A DNA stretch of 64,000 bases, from contig SUXK01000003.1 of the NCBI GenBank assembly GCA_015061035.1, positions 1 to 64,000 of the forward strand, given 5' to 3'. A model generated the notes under the pieces. The model was not told the DNA's origin. It ran no database searches and saw only the letters and a program-made list of their open reading frames with translations. The DNA comes from Bacteroidales bacterium (GTDB taxonomy: Bacteria; Bacteroidota; Bacteroidia; Bacteroidales; G3-4614). Below, in pieces: positions 1-9,434 of this stretch (positions are counted from its first letter, which is position 1; each line of letters opens with the position of its first letter). The position numbers were made by a program, and so were the translations under genes.

Positions 1-3000
1 AGTTGTTATTTTTTCCCATGTGTTTTTGTAATCTTGATTTGCACGTTTTTGTGAGTCGTACAACAATATTCTTACATGGTTTTCAGGCTCTGCTGTCTCC
101 CAACTGTCTCCGTCCCAATATTTGATATCTGCTGTATTGAAGTCGAATGGCATTGACATGAAGTTGAAGATTGTTGGAGTTGTGCCGTCACCTAATGTTT
201 GTGGTGTCTTAATCTCTTTCTCTACTACCACTTGTACTCCTTGGCTCAAATCTGACAATGCAGATACTGTTGAGGCATTGTCATCAGCGTCAGACTTCAT
301 TATTATCGACTTGATTGCATCTGACTTAGGTAACAAAATCTCTGTTTCATAATCAAGAGCCTCTATCTCAATTGAGGCAACCCCTCCTCCTACAGCCTGG
401 ATAGTAAACTCTCCTGCTGCATTCATAGGAGTTTCAACTTGCAATGAATCACTTGCTGCCAAGTTTGCAGTAACACCGCCTACCGAGACATAACATCCGT
501 CGTTTGTAGTTAGCGATACTGACACCTCGCTACCTGCTGTTCCATAGAATTTAATCTCTTCTGTTTTTGGTTCAACAGTAAATATAAAGTCAAGGAACTC
601 TCCTGTTCCAAAGTCTTGTATAGTTGAAGAGATATTTCCGCTTACACTTGATACAATAACTCTATAAAGTAGCGACTCTCCTTGATTATATTTATTATTC
701 ATACTTATTGGCAATGAGACTTTATATATAGCATTAGCGTCATCAACAGTAGTATAAGAGATTCCTTTTGTTGTGAGGTCTGATGTAAATTTATCCTTAT
801 TTAATGCAGCCTCTGTAGAACCTATATAATCATAAACAATACTCCACATTGGGTTTCCGGTTGATAGTGTTGCTTTATAAACTGTTATACCGTAGTTATT
901 CAAATCAATTGTCAAATCAAGGTTAAACGACGCTGAAGATGTAACCATTATAGGCTCTAATTTCTCTTGTTGTCCTTGATAGAAGGTATGGTTAATATCA
1001 CCATTAGCAATACCTGTTCCGCCACTGATTGATGCTGCAGTAATTGTTGTTGCATCTGTTGAAGTGGCAACAGTAGTTGGATCCAAATCCTTAACTATAA
1101 CTTTGTAACCTGAACGATATATGTCAGATTTAACTCCATCAACAACAACCATTGCTTTAACAATTATCTCTCCAACCTCATAAGTATTCAAAACAACCTT
1201 TCCTCCACTCTGCATTTTGGGAGAGTAAATATCTGGGTCATTGCCATCAACTGTATAGTATATTACAGCATCCTCAACTGGATATGTTAGAGTTATCTCC
1301 GCATTATCTCCAACTGTGAAATAGGTATCTCCAGGAGCATCAAAAGTTATGTAGTTTTTATCGCTTACCACCTTAATATCAAAGTCATATGCACGACCTT
1401 GATTTATAATGCGATACAACTCATCATCCTCGCTTAGGTTTTCATTTACAAGCATCTCTTCCCAACCTTCATAACCAGTTCCTACGGGGTCGAAATAGAT
1501 TACACGCATACGGTATGTTCCTGTTTCAATACCCTCTGGGATAGCGATTGAACGATTATAACCATCTTCTGACAGATACTCATCATTAGGATATGTATCT
1601 TCCACTATACCATAAATTTCATCTGTACCTGCAAAAGTCTTGTCATTATTCCAATCGACATATATAGCTTGTTGAGTCTCATTTAACTCTGGTTCTGCAA
1701 TATAACCTCGCACTGTCATATTACTCAACCACGCTTTAAAGTTCAAATCGAGAGTTGTTGTTCCAACTAAAACTTTAATTGTATTAGCCGTTTTATCTAT
1801 CAATGCTCCTGTTGTAGTAGCAACAGCTTCACCGTTTTCGCTATTTGCGGCAAATGCCGATGCTTCAGCATCTATACGAGGCAATCCTCTCTCGTTCTCT
1901 GCATCAAACACAACGGTTGTTATCTCATCATCTGTATCTTTACCTGCAACTGCAGTTACCTGTTGCAAATAACGGTTTGCTCTCTCTTCGTTTGACAACT
2001 TGTCATTTGCCAAAGCATAATATAGTTTCATATCTATGTACTCTTTAACAAACTCAGCAACATAATTCTCGTTTTGCATGATAACTGTTTTATATGTGCT
2101 TTGAGTACTGATAGTATATCCATTCAATGTCCATTGTACAAATCTGCAACCATTTTCAGGTGTTGCAACAAGTGTAGCCTCCGTTCCCTCAACAAATAAG
2201 CCGTTATTACCACCCTCTACATGAGCAGTTCCCCATTCGGTATTATTTGATGTTGCGGTTACTGTTAATGCTCTTAAAAGATTTGCTGTATATATCTTAT
2301 CTCCTTCGGTATTATCTATAAGCGTTGACTCTGTTGATACCACAACACCATTTTCATCGGTCCAGTTCTTAAAGCCATATCCTGCAGTAGGAGTTGCAAC
2401 AATTGTTATCTTTCCTTCGGCAGTAAGCGATGTTGTTGCCTCGCCATTTATTGTTATTTCAGCAGATAATTCGGGAGCAACCTCAACGGTAATAGTACGC
2501 TCGGGAACTGACGCATGCTCAACAATGGTTATTGCAGATGAATATCTGCTGCCAGCGTAAGGTTTAGCTGCTCCATCAAAATCACTATCATTTGTATCAA
2601 CAACAATTACTCCGCTTTCAGCGGCTCCGCTATCCGTCTTATGTCCTCTTAAAAGAACTTTAAAATATGTAGATCCAAATAGATCTTCGTTTGAAACGGT
2701 TACTTCTGAATTTATATTATTATACAACTTGGCAATAGAGTATTTTGTTAAATCACTTGCGGTATCCTCTATTCCGTCAGAACTTGCATCGGTATAATTT
2801 TCGGTTCCATAGGCCGGGAACGCCATATACTTACCATCCGATGTTCTGAAGTGGAAGTAATCACCCTCAACCTCACAAATGAATTTTGCAGTCTCGGGCA
2901 ACTCTGTTGTTCCTTCGGAATATGAAGCAATGGCTAATGTTCCATTGTTGTTATATAGATAGTATTTTGTATCGTGTCCTGCTATGAATGAGTAAACTCC

Positions 3001-6000
3001 TTCATTAACCGGAAGTTCTATATCGGTTGATGCATAATATGCGTCTATTGCCTGTTGCAATGCTGTTGCTGCTCCCTCATATGGATTAGCTTCGGCCTTG
3101 TCAATTGCATTATTTAGTGTAGTTCTTGAAGTAGCTGTTGTTTTGGGATATCCCAATCCCTCTTTTTCAAGAACTGCCTTTGCATCTTCTATCAATGCTT
3201 TTGTTTCATCGCTCTCGGGCAACACATCTATTCGATATAAGTTACTATATGTTGAAGACCAAGCCAATGTAGCGGTATAAGAATCAAAGTCTCCATCGTC
3301 TGCCATCAAGACAAGTGATCCGTCAGTTGTTCCACCACTACGTTTTGCGTACATATAGTATGTTCCTGTTGAGGTTGAATTTGCATCAACAAAGGTCCAA
3401 TCGCAATATGTAGCATCATAATCGGTCATTGTTCCTTTATTGCTGTTTTGTCCGAGGTTTTGATCTGCACTTGAACGCCATATCATATAAACATCTTTTG
3501 CTGCATTATAGAATGTATATTTACCGTTTGATTGTTTTATACACTCAAATTGCGCCGATGTTCCCAAAGTTGAAGCGTCAGACGAACTTGTTGCCAACTC
3601 TCCACTATCATTTACATATATTGTATATGTTGTTCCGCTTTGTTGAACATTTGTAAATGTTACGGCTTTACCGTCCCATGGGTCAGCATATAGTACACTA
3701 TAAATAGCATCAACCTCAGCAGTAGTTGGGTTATCGCCCATAGCCTCCACTTTTGTATTCAACTCGGTTTTAACATCGTCTGAAACGGTTGAACTTTCAA
3801 TCAACGAGGTTAGATACTCTTTTACGATAGCACCTCGGTTTATATTGTTTTTAACACTATATGCTCCGTTGGTTATATACTCCAAGTTAAAGGCTACATA
3901 TGTGTTATCATATCCGTCAACACCGTGAGTTCCTGATCCTGTTGGGAAACAAGTTGAAATTGGATTTTGTGCTGTTCCAAAAGATGTATAGTTCTTCTCA
4001 TATATGAACGCAATCTTATTATCGGCTTGCAAATCCATTGAACTGTATGCCGATGTTTCATCAGTTACCTTATAACTTCCGTCCCATGCCGATGCCGATG
4101 CAAAGTTTGCAACGCTGTTCATATCCTCAAACTCTGTCAACTCTCTGTAATAGATAGTTACATCTTCTCTTGAAGTTGATGCAGGAAGTGATTGTAAAGC
4201 CAAATACATCTCTTTACTATCGCTGTTGCGTACAACAGGAACAACTAAAATCTCTCCGTTTGTTGCATTGCTTCCTGATGAGAATGTACATGTTGTAGAG
4301 GTTCCCCAACTTCCGGCCGCTGTTGCTGTATTGGTGTATGTATATATGTTATAGATACGACCTCCCGATGTACGGCTCGAAACTATTACACGTCCATCAG
4401 GCAACTCCTCGCATTTTGGCTCATCACCACCAGGAACGGGTAATGCAAACTCTCCTCCAAGTGCTTGCCAAGTGCGACCAAAGTCATCAGAGTAGATTAC
4501 ACGGTTACCATTTGGTCTTGCACACATTGCTGCATACAAACGATAGTAGTTACCTTTCTTTACTATGCGGCTTTGGAATACTTTACCTCCTGCAACGAAT
4601 GCCGATTCAATTGGGTTTCCATTATCAAACAGTGAATAAACATTCTCTGTTATATCAATTGGATCGTCCCAGTTCTCTCCATTGTCTATACTGCGGATTA
4701 AAGCAATTTTATTTGGATTGCTTCGGGTTGTAGCCGAGTTGTTATATACTGTACATCCTGCTACGGCAATAATTACAACCTCCTCACTCTCTCTGTCGGC
4801 AACAATAGCTGGGTCTCCAAATGCAGTATCAAAGTAGTTCTCTGTTGCTGATGTTACTCCTGTTCCTACCGCAACATCTCTAATATCGCTCCAGTTCTCT
4901 CCGTTGTTATCGCTGGTACGACACACAACATCAACTTGTCCGTATCCAGGGTCTGTTCCACAAACCAAGCGTGCTGCAACAGCTATCAAACGTCCTGTAC
5001 TTGTTTTTACGATACCTGGAATACGATGAGGATATGTTCCTCCTGTATTACTTGTATTGAACAAATCATGTTCAACAGGCACTGACTCATATACAGGCTT
5101 TATGGTTATATTGGCAGTTGCTGTAAATGTATATGGGTTATTTGCCGATATTAATGTTCCGTTCTCATCGGTCCAACGAACAAACTCATAACCTGTTGCT
5201 GGAGTAGCAGTCAATGTTACCTCATCACCCTCATAGATTGCATCTACCTCTTCTCCACCAACTGTGCATAAAACAGAACCTCCTGTAACTTGTGGAATTG
5301 TTACTGTGTATTCTGTTTTTGCCACAAAGGTTGCTGTAAGTTCTAAGTCTGCAGTAACTGTTACTGTTTGCTCGGCTGTTGTTACACCATTGCTCCACTC
5401 CACAAATTTATATGCACTTGATGCAGGTGTTGCAACAACAGTAACCTCGCTATTCTCGGCAACCTCTTTCTCTGTTACACCCTCTTCATTCAAGAACGAT
5501 ACTGTACCCATTGTCTCATCTGACGAAGCAATTGATACTCTATACGACCTTGCAAAGTTTGCGGTATAGGTTGGTGCTTGGGTAGCCACTACAACGGTAG
5601 TTTCGGCATCGGTAGCAATCTCGTTGCCATCCATTGTCCAATTTACAAAGCCATAACTATCGTTTGCTTGTGCATTAAGATTTACGGTTGCTCCTATCTC
5701 AGAAGTGAATGTTGCTGTACCTCCATTTGCTGTTGCTATACCTCCTTCGGCAGGAGAGGCTGTTACTGATACCTCAGGTTCTACAACATAGAATAGAATA
5801 TCAAGATAAAGACCTTCGCCATATGAACCATTTGCCTCCATATTTTCGGTTCCCGACGACATTGCTCTTAGAACTATAATATCGCCTGATACAACATCAT
5901 CACCCAACTCTATTGGGAAAGTTATTGTTGAACTATCTTGATCATATGTTACAGTGTTATCTGCTGCCACATCAGTCCAAAAGGCCGAAGCATCAGCGTC

Positions 6001-8334
6001 ACTTGCTCCATAAGTTCCATAAGTCACTTGTTGGTTCTGGAAGGTATTATGATATTGGAAAAATTTCATATAGTGCCAAGCTCCTGCATAAATTGTCAGT
6101 TTCAAATCAAAATCGGCACCTGGAGATATATATATCGGAGAGGTGGCTCCTGTTGGCACTTTAACCATATTACCTTCTGCATCTGTCTGATTTCCATTGG
6201 TAACATAAGCAAGCCCCGACAAGTCTATTACACCAGGTAGTGCCTTTTTTGCTCCCGAAAGAATCTCCACTCCACGAGTATTCTTAAGGTTACCAAATTT
6301 TGTAAATGTTGGTATTGGCATTGCCGCATACATCTCATCTTGCGACATCTTAGCATATACAGGAGTAATATCTATATTGCCTGTTGCAGTTACTGTGTAT
6401 GGATTATCTGTTGAGCCATTGCTCCATTGAACAAACTTATAACCAGGATTCACAGATGCAGTGAATACAAGTTCATCGCCCTCATATATTGTTCCTGTTG
6501 GCTCATTGCCATTTACTGTATATGATACTGTACCTCCTGCAACCTCAGGGGTAGTAACTGTTACTGTACAGATTGGTTTAGCCTCAAATGTTGCTGTATA
6601 TGTTGCAGATTCTGTTATGTTTGTAATTTCACGAGTTGCTGAGGTTGAACCATCTTCCCATTGCACAAAGCGATATGCATTTGATGTGGGCTCTGCTATA
6701 ATGGTTATTGTTGCTCCGCTTCCTACCTCTTTTGTAGTTCCTTCGCCTTCACTGAAACGTACAGTTCCCATAGCATCGTCATTTGATGCTATTGTAACTA
6801 TTATCTTCTCGGCAAAGTTTGCGGTATAGGTTTCGTTGCTTGTTGCTGAGAATGAGTATTCTGCATCGTTACTAACTATATCTCCTGCTGAGTTAGTCCA
6901 ATTTACAAAGCCATAACCTTCGGCTGGTGTTGCTGTTAGGGTTACCGATGCTCCTGATGAAACGGTTGCTGATGTTCCGCTTCCGCCTTCTGTTATTTCT
7001 GCTGAACCTCCCTCTCCTGCCGCTACATTTATTGTTACATTAAAATTGTATTGGTATAGATAAAACTCGGCACAGTTGGCAAATTTATTTTGACCACCAT
7101 TTTCAGAAGTTGCCAAAAAGAAGATATATTGACCTGTGTATAGTTGACCTAAATCTACCATATGCTCTGCTGAGGAACCATCATATGTAAATGCTCCAGA
7201 ACTTATTAATGTCCCATTTGTAGGAATAGAACCATCCCCTAAAGATGAGACCATATCGCTATTACTAATATACAATTGATAGTTTACTATATTTCCGTTC
7301 TGTGAAGTTGATGCATTTCGTGAAACATATTTAAATTTATCGAATTCTTGAATGGATCCTAAGTTAAATTGAACATAGTGGGGTAAATTTTCATTTCCCC
7401 ATGAAGATGATTGTCCTGAATAATAAGAGTGCCAAAAAGTATTTGTCAAGCCATCTATCATATTACTTTTTGGACCCTCTACCGATGATGATGAATTTGT
7501 ACTATCATAACCTTCTCCATCAACTGTAATTTCCCAACCTGAACGGTCTAATACTTTACGGAAATTTGCGGTATAGGTTTTGTCTCCGTCTGTTATATCG
7601 GTATATGTTGCGGAAGTTGATACTTCTTCACCATTCAAAGTCCAATTTACAAACTCATAACCTGAGGCAGGTGTTGCTACGATAGTGATGTTGCCTTCGG
7701 CTGTTACAGTTGTCCCTGATCCATTAACTGTTAAGGTTCCTCCTGCCGAAGGATTAGAGTAAACATTTATGGTTCTTGTTCCTACCAATGGAATGGCTTT
7801 AAATGTTACCAAGCGTCCTTTTGTCAGTGCGGTACAAGGTGTTGCATCTCCATTAGAATTGTATGATGGATCTTCTCCAGAGTTTACCCTCACTTTTAAC
7901 TCACTTACCCCTTCTTGCCATGTAAAATCAGATGGTACGGTTATTGTGAACTCCGCATTACTTTGCTGCGACAAGGGTTTAGAATAAAGAATGGTTGATT
8001 CTCCAGAATCTGTCCAATCTTGATTTTGATTCCAGTCAAAATATACTACTGCCTGACCCCATGAAGTGTGAGTTCCTCCTGTTACAACAAAGGTTATTAC
8101 ATCATTTGCTTTTATCTGCATCACACACGAAGAAGAAGCGTCCTCTATTGTTTGAGATTTAGTATATGAGAATGCTTGCTCTCCATTTACCTTTACTACT
8201 ATTGTATTAAGACCATAATGATCACCATCACCATTATTTGGTGCTGTTCCAACACAATAATCCGCCTTTACGTTTTGATACGGGAATAACGCTATTAGGG
8301 CAAGTGTTAATGCCCAAAGAAAATGTTTTTTCAT
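1..8334 (-). CDS. Giant secreted multidomain sialidase (GH33-like), C-terminus beyond window edge
   Basis: The frame stays open from an ATG at 8334 to the window edge (2778 codons, no stop). A signal peptide occupies about residues 1-25. Visible modules: a GEVED-type domain (35-165, acidic motif DWNQNQDW), a discoidin/CBM32-like domain (263-430), nine InlB-B/Flg_new-type repeats recognised by FVNW/FVQW cores (near 228, 475, 553, 633, 895, 975, 1049, 1987 and 2065), and a sialidase domain from about 1095 to 1480. The sialidase carries the HRIP arginine motif (R1104) and three Asp-boxes (SDNNGENW, SIDNGENW, SDDFGRTW). Further on are a beta-trefoil-like stretch, a second GEVED domain (about 2220-2285) and a chitobiase C-terminal-like domain (about 2335-2385). 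Two unrecognised beta-rich regions (about 650-845 and 2440-2600) resemble each other. It probably releases sialic acid from host glycans at the cell surface or outside the cell. The anchoring or sorting signal lies off the window. Confidence 0.88.
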   Translation of the reverse strand, partial: MKKHFLWALTLALIALFPYQNVKADYCVGTAPNNGDGDHYGLNTIVVKVNGEQAFSYTKSQTIEDASSSCVMQIKANDVITFVVTGGTHTSWGQAVVYFDWNQNQDWTDSGESTILYSKPLSQQSNAEFTITVPSDFTWQEGVSELKVRVNSGEDPSYNSNGDATPCTALTKGRLVTFKAIPLVGTRTINVYSNPSAGGTLTVNGSGTTVTAEGNITIVATPASGYEFVNWTLNGEEVSTSATYTDITDGDKTYTANFRKVLDRSGWEITVDGEGYDSTNSSSSVEGPKSNMIDGLTNTFWHSYYSGQSSSWGNENLPHYVQFNLGSIQEFDKFKYVSRNASTSQNGNIVNYQLYISNSDMVSSLGDGSIPTNGTLISSGAFTYDGSSAEHMVDLGQLYTGQYIFFLATSENGGQNKFANCAEFYLYQYNFNVTINVAAGEGGSAEITEGGSGTSATVSSGASVTLTATPAEGYGFVNWTNSAGDIVSNDAEYSFSATSNETYTANFAEKIIVTIASNDDAMGTVRFSEGEGTTKEVGSGATITIIAEPTSNAYRFVQWEDGSTSATREITNITESATYTATFEAKPICTVTVTTPEVAGGTVSYTVNGNEPTGTIYEGDELVFTASVNPGYKFVQWSNGSTDNPYTVTATGNIDITPVYAKMSQDEMYAAMPIPTFTKFGNLKNTRGVEILSGAKKALPGVIDLSGLAYVTNGNQTDAEGNMVKVPTGATSPIYISPGADFDLKLTIYAGAWHYMKFFQYHNTFQNQQVTYGTYGASDADASAFWTDVAADNTVTYDQDSSTITFPIELGDDVVSGDIIVLRAMSSGTENMEANGSYGEGLYLDILFYVVEPEVSVTASPAEGGIATANGGTATFTSEIGATVNLNAQANDSYGFVNWTMDGNEIATDAETTVVVATQAPTYTANFARSYRVSIASSDETMGTVSFLNEEGVTEKEVAENSEVTVVATPASSAYKFVEWSNGVTTAEQTVTVTADLELTATFVAKTEYTVTIPQVTGGSVLCTVGGEEVDAIYEGDEVTLTATPATGYEFVRWTDENGTLISANNPYTFTATANITIKPVYESVPVEHDLFNTSNTGGTYPHRIPGIVKTSTGRLIAVAARLVCGTDPGYGQVDVVCRTSDNNGENWSDIRDVAVGTGVTSATENYFDTAFGDPAIVADRESEEVVIIAVAGCTVYNNSATTRSNPNKIALIRSIDNGENWDDPIDITENVYSLFDNGNPIESAFVAGGKVFQSRIVKKGNYYRLYAAMCARPNGNRVIYSDDFGRTWQALGGEFALPVPGGDEPKCEELPDGRVIVSSRTSGGRIYNIYTYTNTATAAGSWGTSTTCTFSSGSNATNGEILVVPVVRNSDSKEMYLALQSLPASTSREDVTIYYRELTEFEDMNSVANFASASAWDGSYKVTDETSAYSSMDLQADNKIAFIYEKNYTSFGTAQNPISTCFPTGSGTHGVDGYDNTYVAFNLEYITNGAYSVKNNINRGAIVKEYLTSLIESSTVSDDVKTELNTKVEAMGDNPTTAEVDAIYSVLYADPWDGKAVTFTNVQQSGTTYTIYVNDSGELATSSSDASTLGTSAQFECIKQSNGKYTFYNAAKDVYMIWRSSADQNLGQNSNKGTMTDYDATYCDWTFVDANSTSTGTYYMYAKRSGGTTDGSLVLMADDGDFDSYTATLAWSSTYSNLYRIDVLPESDETKALIEDAKAVLEKEGLGYPKTTATSRTTLNNAIDKAEANPYEGAATALQQAIDAYYASTDIELPVNEGVYSFIAGHDTKYYLYNNNGTLAIASYSEGTTELPETAKFICEVEGDYFHFRTSDGKYMAFPAYGTENYTDASSDGIEDTASDLTKYSIAKLYNNINSEVTVSNEDLFGSTYFKVLLRGHKTDSGAAESGVIVVDTNDSDFDGAAKPYAGSRYSSAITIVEHASVPERTITVEVAPELSAEITINGEATTSLTAEGKITIVATPTAGYGFKNWTDENGVVVSTESTLIDNTEGDKIYTANLLRALTVTATSNNTEWGTAHVEGGNNGLFVEGTEATLVATPENGCRFVQWTLNGYTISTQSTYKTVIMQNENYVAEFVKEYIDMKLYYALANDKLSNEERANRYLQQVTAVAGKDTDDEITTVVFDAENERGLPRIDAEASAFAANSENGEAVATTTGALIDKTANTIKVLVGTTTLDLNFKAWLSNMTVRGYIAEPELNETQQAIYVDWNNDKTFAGTDEIYGIVEDTYPNDEYLSEDGYNRSIAIPEGIETGTYRMRVIYFDPVGTGYEGWEEMLVNENLSEDDELYRIINQGRAYDFDIKVVSDKNYITFDAPGDTYFTVGDNAEITLTYPVEDAVIYYTVDGNDPDIYSPKMQSGGKVVLNTYEVGEIIVKAMVVVDGVKSDIYRSGYKVIVKDLDPTTVATSTDATTITAASISGGTGIANGDINHTFYQGQQEKLEPIMVTSSASFNLDLTIDLNNYGITVYKATLSTGNPMWSIVYDYIGSTEAALNKDKFTSDLTTKGISYTTVDDANAIYKVSLPISMNNKYNQGESLLYRVIVSSVSGNISSTIQDFGTGEFLDFIFTVEPKTEEIKFYGTAGSEVSVSLTTNDGCYVSVGGVTANLAASDSLQVETPMNAAGEFTIQAVGGGVASIEIEALDYETEILLPKSDAIKSIIMKSDADDNASTVSALSDLSQGVQVVVEKEIKTPQTLGDGTTPTIFNFMSMPFDFNTADIKYWDGDSWETAEPENHVRILLYDSQKRANQDYKNTWEKITT

Positions 8335-8386
8335 GATTTTATAATTTAAATATTTGTATTTCTGTGTTTTTATATATACAAAAAAA

Positions 8387-8424
8387 GACACTATAAGCCG
8401 TAGTCTTCCTCGTCTTATAGTGTC
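8387..8424 (-). terminator. Terminator-like hairpin in the sialidase leader (possible attenuator)
   Basis: A perfect 11-bp inverted repeat (8387-8397 with 8414-8424, 16-nt loop) is followed on the minus strand by seven T residues (8386-8380), about 45 nt before the sialidase ATG. The frd operon already has its own terminator at 8622-8649, and a promoter-like box lies between the two. This hairpin therefore probably acts on the sialidase transcript itself. It could instead be a second terminator for frd read-through. Confidence 0.7.
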
Positions 8425-8453
8425 ATTTCTGGTTGATTTATCCTTATTTAGTG

Positions 8454-8461
8454 CAAAAATA
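8454..8461 (-). promoter_or_regulatory. Predicted -7 box of the sialidase gene
   Basis: TATTTTTG on the minus strand fits the Bacteroidetes TAnnTTTG -7 element. It predicts a leader of about 113 nt containing the 8387-8424 hairpin. No clear -33 TTG is visible at the normal distance. Confidence 0.45.
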
Positions 8462-8545
8462 CACAATATTTTTTTTATATTATAATTTTTTGGGGACTTT
8501 TTTTGTTTAACTTCTTAATTTTAACATAGTTAATATTCTTTTTAG

Positions 8546-8665
8546 TTGTTAGTTATTGGACTTATTAGACTAATTAGACTTATTGGACTAATTAATATTA
8601 TTGGGTTTATTAAAAACAAAAAAAATGGTTGCCTTGCGACAACCATTTTATCTGATAACTAACAA
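8546..8665. repeat. 120-bp segment with 10-bp terminal inverted repeats and GGACTAATTA-type short repeats
   Basis: TTGTTAGTTA (8546-8555) and its exact inverse TAACTAACAA (8656-8665) bracket a run of degenerate 8-10-bp units of the form GGACTWATTA (about 8558-8595) and the frdB terminator. The same short units recur at 13564-13592 after asd, and TTGTTAGTTA begins the 89-bp repeats at 13361. The rest of the 8335-8672 gap holds only the sialidase leader. Confidence 0.55.
8622..8649 (-). terminator. Rho-independent terminator of the frdCAB operon
   Basis: A 10-bp perfect stem (AAAATGGTTG with CAACCATTTT, 8-nt loop) is followed on the minus strand by a T-rich tract. It begins 23 nt after the frdB stop. 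Confidence 0.85.
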
Positions 8666-8672
8666 ATTTTTA

Positions 8673-9428
8673 TTAGTCTTTTAGTTTTGCTGAGATAAAT
8701 TCTCTGTTCAAGCGAGCAATGTTTGTGATTGATACTCCTTTTGGACACTCTGCTTCACATGCTCCTGTGTTGGTACAGTTTCCAAATCCGAGTTCATCCA
8801 TTTTTGCCAACATGGCTTTGGCACGGCGTGCTGCTTCTACTTTTCCTTGTGGTAACAACGCTAATTGACTTACTTTTGCTGATACAAATAGCATTGCTGA
8901 GCCGTTCTTACATGCTGCTACACATGCTCCACATCCGATACATGATGCTGCATCCATTGCTAAATCGGCATCGCGTTTTGGAATGGGTATTGCATTGGCA
9001 TCTTGCGCTCCTCCTGCATTGATTGAGATGTATCCGCCTGCTTGAATGATTTTATCGTATGCTGTACGGTCAACCATTAGGTCGCGGATTACAGGGAAGC
9101 CTGCTGAACGCCATGGCTCTATGGTGATTGTATCGCCATCTTTGAAGCGACGCATGTGTAATTGACATGTTGTGATCTCTGAGTCGGGCCCGTGTGGGTG
9201 TCCGTTGATGTAGAGTGAACACATTCCGCAGATTCCTTCGCGACAGTCGTTGTCAAATACTACCGGCTCTTTGTCCTCGTTTACGAGTTGTTCGTTTAGG
9301 ATATCGAGCATTTCAAGGAATGAACTGTCGGTAGATATGTTGTTTAGTTTGTATGTCTCAAATTTTCCTGGTTCTTTGGGACCTCTTTGACGCCATACTT
9401 TTAGTGTTATATTTATTGTCTTGTCCAT
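8673..9428 (-). CDS. frdB: Fumarate reductase/succinate dehydrogenase iron-sulfur subunit
   Basis: This 251-aa subunit passes electrons between the quinone side and the flavoprotein through Fe-S clusters. The N-terminal plant-type ferredoxin domain has the [2Fe-2S] ligands C62, C67, C70 and C88. The C-terminal domain has the motif [11 protein letters not shown] (C163, C166, C169, C173) and the later cysteines C218, C224 and C228 for the remaining clusters. It is the last gene of frdC-frdA-frdB, six bases after frdA, in the usual Bacteroidales order. Under anaerobic conditions the complex most likely reduces fumarate with menaquinol, but sequence alone does not fix the direction. Confidence 0.96.
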   Translation of the reverse strand: MDKTINITLKVWRQRGPKEPGKFETYKLNNISTDSSFLEMLDILNEQLVNEDKEPVVFDNDCREGICGMCSLYINGHPHGPDSEITTCQLHMRRFKDGDTITIEPWRSAGFPVIRDLMVDRTAYDKIIQAGGYISINAGGAQDANAIPIPKRDADLAMDAASCIGCGACVAACKNGSAMLFVSAKVSQLALLPQGKVEAARRAKAMLAKMDELGFGNCTNTGACEAECPKGVSITNIARLNREFISAKLKD

Positions 9429-9434
9429 ACCTGA

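Noticed and set aside
4323-4733. 136-codon plus-strand open frame
   Set aside because: It lies opposite the sialidase domain, whose Asp-boxes are coded on the minus strand here.
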